Positions 36,344-44,108 of a DNA stretch of 64,000 nt are shown piece after piece. The notes under the pieces were generated by a model. It had not been told where the DNA came from. It saw only the letters and a list, made by a program, of their open reading frames with translations, and ran no database searches. Numbering within the stretch: the first letter of the stretch is position 1; every line of letters begins with the position of its first letter. A program made the position numbers and the translations under genes. This stretch comes from Variovorax boronicumulans (GTDB lineage: Bacteria > Pseudomonadota > Gammaproteobacteria > Burkholderiales > Burkholderiaceae_C): assembly GCF_007677875.1 (NCBI RefSeq), contig NZ_VEDO01000006.1, forward strand, positions 282,897 to 346,896, read 5' to 3'.

Positions 36344-36715
36344 ATGAGACACACCGTCCTGCTGGCCCTCGCCCTCGCCGCCGGCGCAGCGTCGGCCAAG
36401 CTGCCTCCGCTGTCGGACGAGGCCAAGGCCAAGGCCGCCGAAACCGCGGCACGCACGGCCTGGTCCGACAAGGTCGCGGCCTACCAGCTGTGCCAGGCCA
36501 TGGACCGGGTGGCCGCGAGCTACCTTGCGCATGCGCGCGCCGAGGGCAAGGCCCTGCAGCCGACGCCCACACCGCCCTGCAGCGACCCGGGCGCGTTCAC
36601 CTACGTCCCGCCGGAGTCCAAGCCCATCGAGGCCGCCGGTGCGCACTCGCCACCGCAGACGGCCGCCACGCCGCACAACACCACGCAGCCCGCGGCCGCG
36701 GGGACCAAGCCCTGA
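36344..36715 (+). CDS. Small exported protein of the FDH operon, unknown
   Basis: The 123-residue protein has a signal peptide (MRHTVLLALALAAGAASA), a charged helical middle with one Cys (WSDKVAAYQLCQAMDRVAASYLAHAR, about 45-70), CSDPGAFTYVPPESKPIEAAGAHSPPQ and a Pro/Thr-rich tail. The start at 36344 has GGAG six bases upstream. An in-frame ATG overlapping the gamma-subunit stop (36320) would add eight residues but has no such site. No family recognised. Its place between the gamma subunit and fdhD suggests a periplasmic accessory role. Confidence 0.7.
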   Translation: MRHTVLLALALAAGAASAKLPPLSDEAKAKAAETAARTAWSDKVAAYQLCQAMDRVAASYLAHARAEGKALQPTPTPPCSDPGAFTYVPPESKPIEAAGAHSPPQTAATPHNTTQPAAAGTKP

Positions 36716-36780
36716 GCACGCCCGCCGCCCGCGGGTTCGAAGCCAGCGCCGCGCACCTCCCGCGGCCCGGCGCGCCGCGC

Positions 36781-37605
36781 ATGACGCAGGCGGGCGCGCC
36801 ACTGCTGCGCAGCATCGAGATCCTCGACCAGCACGGCGCGCGCCGCGCGATCGAGATCCCGGCCGAACGGCCGCTGACGGTGTTCGTCGACAAGCGCGAA
36901 CTCGTCACCCTCATGACGCTGGGCGCCCAGCCCGAGCTGCTGGTGCTGGGCTATCTGCTCAACCAGCGGCTCATCGCCGGGCTCGACGACGTGGAATCCA
37001 TCAGCGTGGACTGGGAGGTCGATGCTGCGGCCGTTCACACGCGCGCCGGGCTGGCCGACCTGGAGGCCCGCACGGCCCACCGCATCGTCACCACGGGCTG
37101 CGGCCAGGGCACGGTGTTCGGCGAGGCCATGGGCGCGCTTGACGGTCTGCAGCTACCCGACGCAAAAGCCGCGCGCATCACGCAGCGCCAGCTCTACGCG
37201 TTGCTGGACAGCCTGAAGCAGCGCGACACCGTGCACCGCCGGGCCGGCTCGGTGCACGGCTGCGCGCTGTTCGAGGAGGGCCGCATGCTGGTCTTCGCCG
37301 AAGACGTGGGCCGCCACAACGCCATCGACACCATTGCCGGCTGGATGCTCGTGCATGGCGTGGAGGGTGCCGACAAGGTCTTCTTCACCACCGGCCGGCT
37401 GACCAGCGAGATGGTGATCAAGGCAGCACAGATGGGCGTGCCCATCGTGGTGTCGCGCAACGGCGTGACCGCCATGGGCCACGACCTGGCCACCCGCCTG
37501 GGCATGTGCCTGTTCGGCCGCGCGGCCAACCGGCACTTCCTGTGCTACACGGGCTTGGAACGCTTCGACGCCGAGCCCCGGGCGGCCGGCCCCGCCCCAG
37601 CCTGA
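36781..37605 (+). CDS. fdhD: Formate dehydrogenase accessory sulfurtransferase FdhD
   Basis: The 274-residue FdhD moves sulfur from a cysteine desulfurase to the bis-MGD cofactor, a step essential for formate dehydrogenase activity. Conserved parts include PLTVFVDKRELVTLMTLGAQPELLVLGYLL, RIVTTGCGQG, HGCALFEEGRMLVFAEDVGRHNAIDTIAGWML and FFTTGRLTSEMVIKAAQMGVPIVVSRNGVTAMG. In the catalytic loop only Cys107 is present, where E. coli has the pair Cys121/Cys124. It lies 65 bases after the small exported gene and 36 before the transporter fusion, all in the same direction. Confidence 0.93.
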   Translation: MTQAGAPLLRSIEILDQHGARRAIEIPAERPLTVFVDKRELVTLMTLGAQPELLVLGYLLNQRLIAGLDDVESISVDWEVDAAAVHTRAGLADLEARTAHRIVTTGCGQGTVFGEAMGALDGLQLPDAKAARITQRQLYALLDSLKQRDTVHRRAGSVHGCALFEEGRMLVFAEDVGRHNAIDTIAGWMLVHGVEGADKVFFTTGRLTSEMVIKAAQMGVPIVVSRNGVTAMGHDLATRLGMCLFGRAANRHFLCYTGLERFDAEPRAAGPAPA

Positions 37606-37641
37606 GCGGCGGCGCGGCTGCACCGACAATGCAGCCCCGCG

Positions 37642-39120
37642 ATGCACACCATCACCGACAGCTGGGCACTGGCCTGGCACCTCGTCCTGCAGGCCGACCC
37701 CGAGCTGCTGGGCATCACGGCGCTCTCGCTGCGCATCAGCGGCACCGCCACGGCCGTGGGCGCGCTGGTCGGGCTGTTGCTGGGCGCCTGGCTGGCTGTG
37801 GCACGCTTTCCCGGCCAGGGGCTGCTGGTGTGGCTGCTCAACACACTGCTGGCGCTGCCGGCGGTGGTGGTGGGCCTGCTGGTCTACCTGCTGCTGTCGC
37901 GCGCGGGGCCGCTGGGTGCGCTGGGCATCCTCTTCACGCCGACCGCCATGGTGGTGGCGCAGAGCATGCTCGTCACACCGCTGATCGCGGCCCTGACGCG
38001 CCGGCTTGTGCTGGCGGCGCTGGCCGAGGGCGGCGATCAGCTGCGCGCGCTGGGCGCCCGCCCCTTCACCACGGCGCTGCTGATGCTGGTGCACGACCGG
38101 CTGGGCGTGGCCACCGTGTTGCTGACGGCCTTCGCCCGCGCCATCGCGGAGGTCGGCGCGGTGATGATCGTGGGCGGCAACATTGCCGGCGTCACGCGCG
38201 TGATGACCACCACCATCGCGCTGGAGACCAGCAAGGGCGACCTGGGGCTGGCGCTGGCGCTGGGCTGCGTGCTGCTGGCCGTGGTCGGCGCCGTGAACGG
38301 CGCCATCGGCCTGCTGCACTGGCTGGGCAGCCGGGTGCCGCCGGGCCCGGCGCCCCAGCCCGCACCGGCCATGGGCCGGCAGCGACCGGCGGCCCCCGCG
38401 GCGCCGGCCGCACCACTCATCGTGGCCGAGCAGCTATCGGTGCGTTTCGGGCCCGTGCTGGCGCTGGACACCATCTCGCTCACGCTGCAGCGCGGCGACC
38501 GGCTCGTGCTGGTGGGCGCCAATGGCTCCGGCAAGACCACCTTGCTGCAGGCTCTACAAGGCCTGCTGCCCAGCGCGGGCCGCTGCACGCGGCTGGCGCT
38601 GCAGCCCGAGGGCCGCCTGCCGCGCACCGCCATGGTGTTCCAGCGGTCCTTCGTGCTGCGCCTGTCGGTCTGGCGCAATGTCTGGGTCGGCCTGTGGCTG
38701 GCCGGGGTGCCCGCGGCCGAGCGCCGTGCGCGCTGCCATGCGGCGCTCGCGCGCGTCGGGCTGCTCGCGCAGGCCCATCGGCCGGCACGCACCCTGTCGG
38801 GCGGGCAGCAGCAGCGCCTGGGACTGGCCAGGGCCTGGAGCCTGCAGCCCGACATCCTCTTCCTGGACGAGCCCACCGCCAGCCTGGACCCGGGCGCGCA
38901 GCGTGAGATCGAGGCCCTGGTGCAAGCCCTCGCCGCCGACGGCGTCACGCTCGTGATGAGCACCCACCATCTGGGCCAGGCGCGGCGCCTGGCCACGCGC
39001 GTGGCCTACCTGCAGGACGGCCGGCTGGTCGCCCTGCGCAGCGTGGCGCAGTTCTTCGATGGCGAACCGCTGCCGCCGCCGGCCGCGCAGTTCCTGCTGG
39101 GCGAGCTGGGCTGGCGCTGA
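37642..39120 (+). CDS. Fused tungstate ABC permease-ATPase (TupB-TupC)
   Basis: This 492-residue single chain joins two transporter halves. Residues 1-235 form a permease with about five helices and the cytoplasmic loop EVGAVMIVGGNIAGVTRVMTT, typical of TupB/WtpB oxyanion permeases. A Pro/Ala linker (about 233-258) follows. Residues 258-492 are an ATPase with Walker A GANGSGKTT at 292-300, signature LSGGQQQRLGLARA, Walker B DILFLDEPTASLD and the His switch STHH. Separate tupB and tupC genes are the rule. The likely receptor is TupA at 24542. It would import tungstate for the dehydrogenase cofactor; molybdate cannot be excluded. Confidence 0.88.
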   Translation: MHTITDSWALAWHLVLQADPELLGITALSLRISGTATAVGALVGLLLGAWLAVARFPGQGLLVWLLNTLLALPAVVVGLLVYLLLSRAGPLGALGILFTPTAMVVAQSMLVTPLIAALTRRLVLAALAEGGDQLRALGARPFTTALLMLVHDRLGVATVLLTAFARAIAEVGAVMIVGGNIAGVTRVMTTTIALETSKGDLGLALALGCVLLAVVGAVNGAIGLLHWLGSRVPPGPAPQPAPAMGRQRPAAPAAPAAPLIVAEQLSVRFGPVLALDTISLTLQRGDRLVLVGANGSGKTTLLQALQGLLPSAGRCTRLALQPEGRLPRTAMVFQRSFVLRLSVWRNVWVGLWLAGVPAAERRARCHAALARVGLLAQAHRPARTLSGGQQQRLGLARAWSLQPDILFLDEPTASLDPGAQREIEALVQALAADGVTLVMSTHHLGQARRLATRVAYLQDGRLVALRSVAQFFDGEPLPPPAAQFLLGELGWR

Positions 39121-39219
39121 GGCGGCTCAAGCCACGCGGGCCGCCGCGCGCGTCCATGTGCCGACGGCGACCCCATGGATCTCGGACGGGGGTACGCGCA
39201 TGGCGCCGCGGCGGTGTCT

Positions 39220-40122
39220 TCAACCGTTGGCTTCAGCAAACGCGCGTGCGCTCTGCACGAACGCACGGAACGCGGCGGGCGGGTTCTTCCTGCCGGGGTA
39301 GTACAGCGACAGCGGCGCCAGGGCCGGCGTCCAGTCCTCCAGCACCCGCACCAGTCGGCCGCTCGCCAGGTCCTCGCGCACGTCCGCCTCCATGACGTAG
39401 CCGAGCCCGACGCCGCTTTGCGCGGCGATCCGGACCAGGCTGGGCTCATCGAGCGTGAGGGCGCCTTGCACATCGATCTGGACAGTCTCCCCTTCCTTCT
39501 CGAACCTCCAGCGGAACAAGGCATGGTTGGGCAGGCGCGCCCGGATGCAAGGAAAGCGGTGCAGGTCGGCCGGCACGATCGGCTTGCCGTGCAGGCGCAG
39601 GAAGTCGGGCGATGCGACAACGGCATTGCTGCGCGGCAGGCCGAGCGAGAGGGACACCATGTCGCTGGGCACGAGATCGGCCGGCCTCAACCCCATGTCG
39701 AAGCCGGCCGCGACGATGTCCACCAGGCGCCCCTCCGTGACCAGGTCGACATGCACTTGGGGGTGGCGGCCCAGGAACGGGAGGATGAGGGGCGCCATCA
39801 CCTCACGCGCCGCCGATGCGAAGGCATTGATGCGCAAGATGCCGCTCGGCGTCTCCTGCAGCGACTGCGCCGCGTGCATGGCGTCGTGGATGTCGGTCAT
39901 CGCCGGGCCCACGCGCTCGACGAAGGCCTTGCCCGCGTCGGTGAGCGAAACGCTGCGCGTGGTGCGGTTGAACAGGCGAATGCCCAGGCGCTGCTCGAGC
40001 TTGCCGATGGCGTTGCTCAGGGCCGTCGTGGACATGCCCAGCTCCAGCGCCGCACCCCGGAAGGAGTTGCGCCGCGCAACCGCCAGGACGGCATCCAGAT
40101 CGGCCAGTACAGAGCGCGTCAT
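39220..40122 (-). CDS. LysR-family transcriptional regulator
   Basis: The 300-residue LysR protein has an HTH in residues 1-60 ([52 protein letters not shown]) and an effector domain at about 90-295. It is divergent from the NTF2-like/SDR/hydrolase genes with 141 bases between, and a LysR-type dyad lies there. It most likely regulates them. Effector unknown. It converges on the tungstate transporter gene with 99 bases between stops. Confidence 0.9.
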   Translation of the reverse strand: MTRSVLADLDAVLAVARRNSFRGAALELGMSTTALSNAIGKLEQRLGIRLFNRTTRSVSLTDAGKAFVERVGPAMTDIHDAMHAAQSLQETPSGILRINAFASAAREVMAPLILPFLGRHPQVHVDLVTEGRLVDIVAAGFDMGLRPADLVPSDMVSLSLGLPRSNAVVASPDFLRLHGKPIVPADLHRFPCIRARLPNHALFRWRFEKEGETVQIDVQGALTLDEPSLVRIAAQSGVGLGYVMEADVREDLASGRLVRVLEDWTPALAPLSLYYPGRKNPPAAFRAFVQSARAFAEANG

Positions 40123-40136
40123 TGTCCCGATTTTCG

Positions 40137-40154
40137 AAATAGCTCATCCTATTT
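40137..40154. promoter_or_regulatory. LysR-type dyad AAATAG-N6-CTATTT
   Basis: A perfect six-base inverted repeat with a six-base gap starts 14 bases upstream of the lysR ATG in the divergent region. The ATAG-N6-CTAT form resembles known LysR half sites. It probably mediates autorepression and activation of the rightward genes. Confidence 0.55.
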
Positions 40155-40263
40155 TGTCCAGATTGTCGCGGCAATCCCTCGGTCCTAAATTCCTCCCCTC
40201 GGCTCTGCGAAGGGGCCGCAAGCCTCTCAAAAGGCTGTTCTGTTCAACCCACTGGAGCATGGA

Positions 40264-40593
40264 ATGAATGTCAACTTGCCGCGCAGCATCGCCGCCTATT
40301 TCGAAGCCGACCGCCACGGCGGCCCGGACGCGGTCGCCGCCGCCTTCACCCCCGACGGCGTGGTGAAAGACGAAGGAAAGACCCACCGGGGCCGGGACGC
40401 CATCCGCGCATGGAAGGCCGGCACCACGCAGAAGTACACATACACGATGGAGCCGTTCGCCGTCGCCACCGACGAGGGGCAGACGCAGGTCACCTGCCAC
40501 GTCGTGGGCGACTTTCCCGGCAGCCCCGTCGACCTGCGGTTCACCTTCCTCCTCGCGCACGACAAGATCGCCCAGATGGAGGTGACGGCATGA
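40264..40593 (+). CDS. NTF2-like (SnoaL-fold) protein
   Basis: The 109-residue protein has the cone-shaped NTF2-like pattern: [45 protein letters not shown], then [48 protein letters not shown]. Such proteins are small isomerases, lyases or ligand-binding partners of oxidoreductases. Its stop overlaps the SDR start (ATGA), so the two are co-translated and likely act on the same compound. Confidence 0.85.
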   Translation: MNVNLPRSIAAYFEADRHGGPDAVAAAFTPDGVVKDEGKTHRGRDAIRAWKAGTTQKYTYTMEPFAVATDEGQTQVTCHVVGDFPGSPVDLRFTFLLAHDKIAQMEVTA

Positions 40594-41369
40594 CCCCGTT
40601 CGTCACACTGCAAGGGCGCCGCGCGTTGGTCACGGGCGGGACGCTGGGCGCCGGGGCCGCCACCGTGGCGCTCTTGCGCGAACTCGGGGCGCGCGTGCTG
40701 ACCACGGCGCGCCACCGGCCCGCGGACGTGACCGAAGACGGCTTCGTCCAAGCCGATCTGACCACGCACAGCGGCGTGCAGACCGTGGTCGATGCCGTGC
40801 AGCAAAAGCTCGGCGGGCTCGACATCCTCGTGAACGTTCTGGGCGGATCGTCCGCCCCGTCGGGCGGCTTCGCCGCGCTCGGCGACACCGAGTGGGACAA
40901 GGAGTTCGGCCTGAATCTGTTCCCGGCGGTCCGGCTGGACCGTGCCCTGGTCCCGGCCATGGTCGCCCAGGGCCGCGGCGTCGTGATCCACGTGACCTCG
41001 ATCCAGAACCGTTTGCCGCTGCCCGAGGCCACGACCGCCTACGCGGCGGCGAAGGCGGCGCTGAACACCTACAGCAAGAGCCTGTCCAAGGAGGTCTCGC
41101 CCAAGGGTGTGCGCGTGGTGCGCGTGTCGCCGGGCTGGATCGCCAGCCCGAACGCCAACGGCCTGGCCATGCGCATCGCCGAAGAGGCCGGCATCGGCTA
41201 CGACGAGGCCGTGCAGGTGATCATGAAATCGCTCGGCGGCATCCCGCTGGGGCGACCGGCCGACCCGAAGGAAGTGGCCGACCTGATCGCCTTCCTCGCC
41301 TCGGACCGGGCCTCGTCCATCACCGGCACCGAGCACGTGATCGATGGCGGCACCGTGCCGACGGTGTGA
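40590..41369 (+). CDS. Short-chain dehydrogenase/reductase
   Basis: The 259-residue classical SDR has the NAD(P)-binding motif TGGTLGAG at about residues 15-22 and NVLGGSS in place of the NNAG loop. The catalytic residues are Ser137, Tyr151 and Lys155 (YAAAK). The C-terminal [40 protein letters not shown] is typical. The substrate is unknown. It is coupled to the NTF2-like gene and followed after 76 bases by an exported hydrolase. Confidence 0.92.
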   Translation: MTPFVTLQGRRALVTGGTLGAGAATVALLRELGARVLTTARHRPADVTEDGFVQADLTTHSGVQTVVDAVQQKLGGLDILVNVLGGSSAPSGGFAALGDTEWDKEFGLNLFPAVRLDRALVPAMVAQGRGVVIHVTSIQNRLPLPEATTAYAAAKAALNTYSKSLSKEVSPKGVRVVRVSPGWIASPNANGLAMRIAEEAGIGYDEAVQVIMKSLGGIPLGRPADPKEVADLIAFLASDRASSITGTEHVIDGGTVPTV

Positions 41370-41445
41370 GTGCGCGCCGCGCCACCCTTCCCCGCCCTGT
41401 CCTCAACGCCGGCCGCCGCCGGCATCCGCTTCCAAGGAGTTCGCC

Positions 41446-42234
41446 ATGAAATCGTTGTTCAAACTGTCCGCCCTCGTTGCTGCACTGGGCGTCACCGCCC
41501 TTGGCGTGGTGCCCGCGGCCCAGGCCGCGGCGCCTGCCGAGCCGCCAACCGTGGTCTTCGTCCACGGCGCCTTCGCCGATGGATCGGCCTGGGACGAGAT
41601 CATCCCCACGCTACACGCGCAGGGCCTCAAGGCCGTCTCCGTGCAGAACCCGCTGACTTCACTGGCGGACGACGTCGCCGCCACACGGCGCGCGCTCGAT
41701 GCGGGAACCGGCCCCGTGGTACTCGTCGGCCATTCGTGGGGCGGGGTGGTCATCACGGAAGTGGGCAACCATCCGCGCGTGCAGTCGCTGGTGTATGTGG
41801 CTTCGTTCGCGCCCTCCGTCGGCCAATCGATCAACGATCTCGCCAAGGACTATCCCAAGCCGAGCGGGCTCGACCACCTGGTCGTCGACCGGGAAGGCTT
41901 CGTGACCATGTCGCTGGAGGGCATCTCCCAGCACTTCGCCCAGGACGTCCCTGCCGCGAAGCACCGACTGATGGCCGCAACCCAGGGCCCGATCCGCGGC
42001 GCCGCCTTCGACGAGAAGGTCAGCGTGGCCGCGTGGTCGACCAAGCCCTCCTGGTTCATCGTGGCAGAGCAGGACCGCATGGTGCAGCCGGCACTGCAGC
42101 TGGACAACGCGAAGAGGATCTCGGCCACGATCATCCGCGTCGCCGCGGGCCATGTGCCGCAACTGTCCAGGCCCATGGAAGTGGTGCAGGCGATCCTGCA
42201 GGCCGCTCAGCTCGACAAGAACCCTCCCCCTTGA
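41446..42234 (+). CDS. Exported alpha/beta hydrolase
   Basis: The 262-residue protein has a signal peptide (MKSLFKLSALVAALGVTALGVVPAAQA) and an alpha/beta-hydrolase fold: VVFVHGAFADGSAWDEIIPTL, nucleophile Ser97 in VGHSWGG, acid in VAEQDRMVQPA and His in AAGHVPQLSRP. It matches the group of exported esterase-like hydrolases often found near SDR genes and LysR regulators. AAGGAG lies upstream of the start. Its last 28 bases overlap the convergent cyclophilin-like gene. Confidence 0.9.
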   Translation: MKSLFKLSALVAALGVTALGVVPAAQAAAPAEPPTVVFVHGAFADGSAWDEIIPTLHAQGLKAVSVQNPLTSLADDVAATRRALDAGTGPVVLVGHSWGGVVITEVGNHPRVQSLVYVASFAPSVGQSINDLAKDYPKPSGLDHLVVDREGFVTMSLEGISQHFAQDVPAAKHRLMAATQGPIRGAAFDEKVSVAAWSTKPSWFIVAEQDRMVQPALQLDNAKRISATIIRVAAGHVPQLSRPMEVVQAILQAAQLDKNPPP

Positions 42235-42740
42235 TCCGTTCGGCCTGCAGGCGGCTCGAACGCCAGGCCGGCGCGGCAGCCCAGCTGTCCTGCGCCGTCC
42301 TGAGACGTTGCGCGCATGCTGGGACCGGTGCAAACCAATGCGCGGGCCGCTGCGCTGCGTGCGTGTCGCCCTTCGCGGCCGGCCAGCGTGACGCGCACAT
42401 CGACAGGGCCGCTGCGGTCGAAGGCTTGCGCCAAGGCTTCGGGGCCCTGGTCGATGCGGCCAAGGCGATGGAAGCGCCCGGTCAGCGGGCGGGCCGGCGT
42501 GCGGTACAGCACGGCGAGGTCGGGCCCGGTGGACCAGGCGATCAAGGTGCCAGCTTCACACATGCGCGATTGCAGTTCGGCGGCCCCCAGCGTCTGGGGC
42601 AGCGCGCCGAATCTCTCGCGCCCGAACAGGTCGAACAAGGTGGTGGACAAGGGCAGCATCGCGACCAGCGCGCGGGCAGCCTGCGTGTCGGCAAGGGTCG
42701 CGGTCAGGACGCGGCCATCGCACTCCAGATGGATCTTCAT
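42207..42740 (-). CDS. Cyclophilin-like-fold protein with odd C-terminal extension
   Basis: The 177-residue reading has residues 1-115 matching the cyclophilin-like fold family (MKIHLECDGRVLTATLADTQAARALVAMLPL, then LIAWSTGPDLAVLYR and FHRLGRIDQGPEALA). That family usually ends near VDVRVTLAG. Here about 60 further residues follow (REGRHARSAAARALVCTG to FLSS) with no recognisable fold, running into the convergent hydrolase gene. This suggests a lost stop or a frameshift near 42380. GGAGG six bases before the ATG at 42740 supports the start. No catalytic proline-isomerase residues are expected in this family. Confidence 0.65.
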   Translation of the reverse strand: MKIHLECDGRVLTATLADTQAARALVAMLPLSTTLFDLFGRERFGALPQTLGAAELQSRMCEAGTLIAWSTGPDLAVLYRTPARPLTGRFHRLGRIDQGPEALAQAFDRSGPVDVRVTLAGREGRHARSAAARALVCTGPSMRATSQDGAGQLGCRAGLAFEPPAGRTDQGGGFLSS

Positions 42741-42868
42741 GCTGAACCTCCGAGAAGGACCAGGCCCTGTCGCGGGCCGAACGTCGCCGGTGCCGCCCAG
42801 CAAGGGCGTCACACAGGCGGTACCGAGAAAAGCGCGGCGCCCGCGCGGACGTGGCGCCGAGATGGCCT

Positions 42869-43852
42869 TCAGCGGCCGGGGTCGGGCAGCATCCCCGGCT
42901 GCTCCACCTGCATCTCGCGCAGGCGCTTGATGTCGCGCAGGGGCGGCATGCCGAAGAAGCGGCTGTATTCGCGGTTGAACTGCGACTGGCTCTCGTAGCC
43001 GACGCGGTGTCCGGCAGTGGCTGCATCCAGCCGCTCGACCATCATGATGCGGCGCGATTCCTGCAACCGCAGTTGCTTTTGGAACTGCAGCGGGCTCATG
43101 GACGTCACGGCCTTGAAGTGATGGTGCAGTGACGACACGCTCATGTGCACCGATGCCGCCAGATCTTCCATGCGCAGCGGCTCGCGAAAGCGCTGCGTCA
43201 GCAGGCCGATGGCGTGGGTGACGCGCTGGCTGTAGCCATCCTTCACAGCCATCTGCGTCAGCTTCCAGCCATCGGGCGACTTCAGCAAGCGGTACAGGAT
43301 CTCGCGCGAGATCAGAGGCGCCAGCGCAGGCACGTCCTCGGGGGAGTCCAGCAGCTTCATCAGGCGCAACACCGGCTCCAGCAGCGTGGCCGACAGTGCG
43401 CCCGTGAAAATGCCGCGCTGCGGGGTCCCCCTGGGGCCGGCGTTGGCCAGGCCGAACTCGAGCGCCACGTCGGCGATCTCCTTGACGCCGAAGCTCAGCC
43501 GAAGGCCCAGGTAAGGGGCCTCGGGCGACGCGTCGATCACTTGGCTGGACACCGGCAGGTTCTGCGACGCCACCAGGTACTGGTTGTTGTCGTAGATGTA
43601 GGTCTCTGCGCCCAGCAACACCCGCTTGCTGCCTTGCGCCAGGATGCAGAAGGATGGCTCGCAGATCGAATGCGCGGGGTGGTGGACCTGCGTGGTGCGT
43701 GCGAAGCTGAGGTGGCCATAGGCCGATGCGTGCGCGCCGTCTGTGCCGGTGTGGCGCTCGATCAGCGCGGCCAGTTCGGCGCGCATCACCGTCACCTGCA
43801 TCTGGTCGATGGGGGCTTGCGTGGCCGGCGTTGGCTTGGCGAAAGTGAGCAT
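42869..43852 (-). CDS. AraC-family transcriptional regulator
   Basis: The 327-residue protein has an N-terminal AraC-type cupin-like effector domain (about 40-200: FARTTQVHHPAHSICEPSFCILAQGSKRVLLG). A C-terminal double HTH lies at about 225-315 (MEDLAASVHMSVSSLHHHFKAVTSMSPLQFQKQLRLQESRRIMM, then AGHRVGYESQSQFNREYSRFFGMPPLRDIKRLR). The N-terminal type matches regulators of SDR, aldo/keto reductase or hydrolase clusters, fitting the nearby genes. It points toward the cyclophilin-like gene with a 128-base gap. Confidence 0.92.
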   Translation of the reverse strand: MLTFAKPTPATQAPIDQMQVTVMRAELAALIERHTGTDGAHASAYGHLSFARTTQVHHPAHSICEPSFCILAQGSKRVLLGAETYIYDNNQYLVASQNLPVSSQVIDASPEAPYLGLRLSFGVKEIADVALEFGLANAGPRGTPQRGIFTGALSATLLEPVLRLMKLLDSPEDVPALAPLISREILYRLLKSPDGWKLTQMAVKDGYSQRVTHAIGLLTQRFREPLRMEDLAASVHMSVSSLHHHFKAVTSMSPLQFQKQLRLQESRRIMMVERLDAATAGHRVGYESQSQFNREYSRFFGMPPLRDIKRLREMQVEQPGMLPDPGR

Positions 43853-44042
43853 GGCGCAAGCTTATGGGACGCCGCAGGCTTTGTCCTGGCTGGTCCGTGC
43901 GTTGCCCAGGATTGGGCAAAGATCGTCAAGGATTCAGCAAGGTCGCCGGCGGCGTCGGCGGCAGGACCTGGCGCGCGTCCCATGGGCTGGACCAGGCGCT
44001 GAACGATCGGGGGCCGCGAGCCGGCTTGCGGTCCCGGCGGTT

Positions 44043-44057
44043 CCCGTCTCAGACGGG
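44043..44057 (-). terminator. Hairpin downstream of glmS
   Basis: CCCGTC-TCA-GACGGG forms a perfect six-base stem with a three-base loop 51 bases past the glmS stop. No T tract follows on the minus strand, so termination is uncertain. It lies in the 256-base gap before the AraC gene, in which I saw no gene. Confidence 0.35.
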
Positions 44058-44108
44058 GGCTGTCCCAGACATTGATGGCAAGGACAACAAGGTGGGCGAG
44101 CGGCCGCC

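Noticed and set aside
41408..41423. GCCGGC-CGCC-GCCGGC hairpin before the exported hydrolase
   Set aside because: Short GC-only repeats are expected by chance at this base composition, and no T tract or operator pattern accompanies it.
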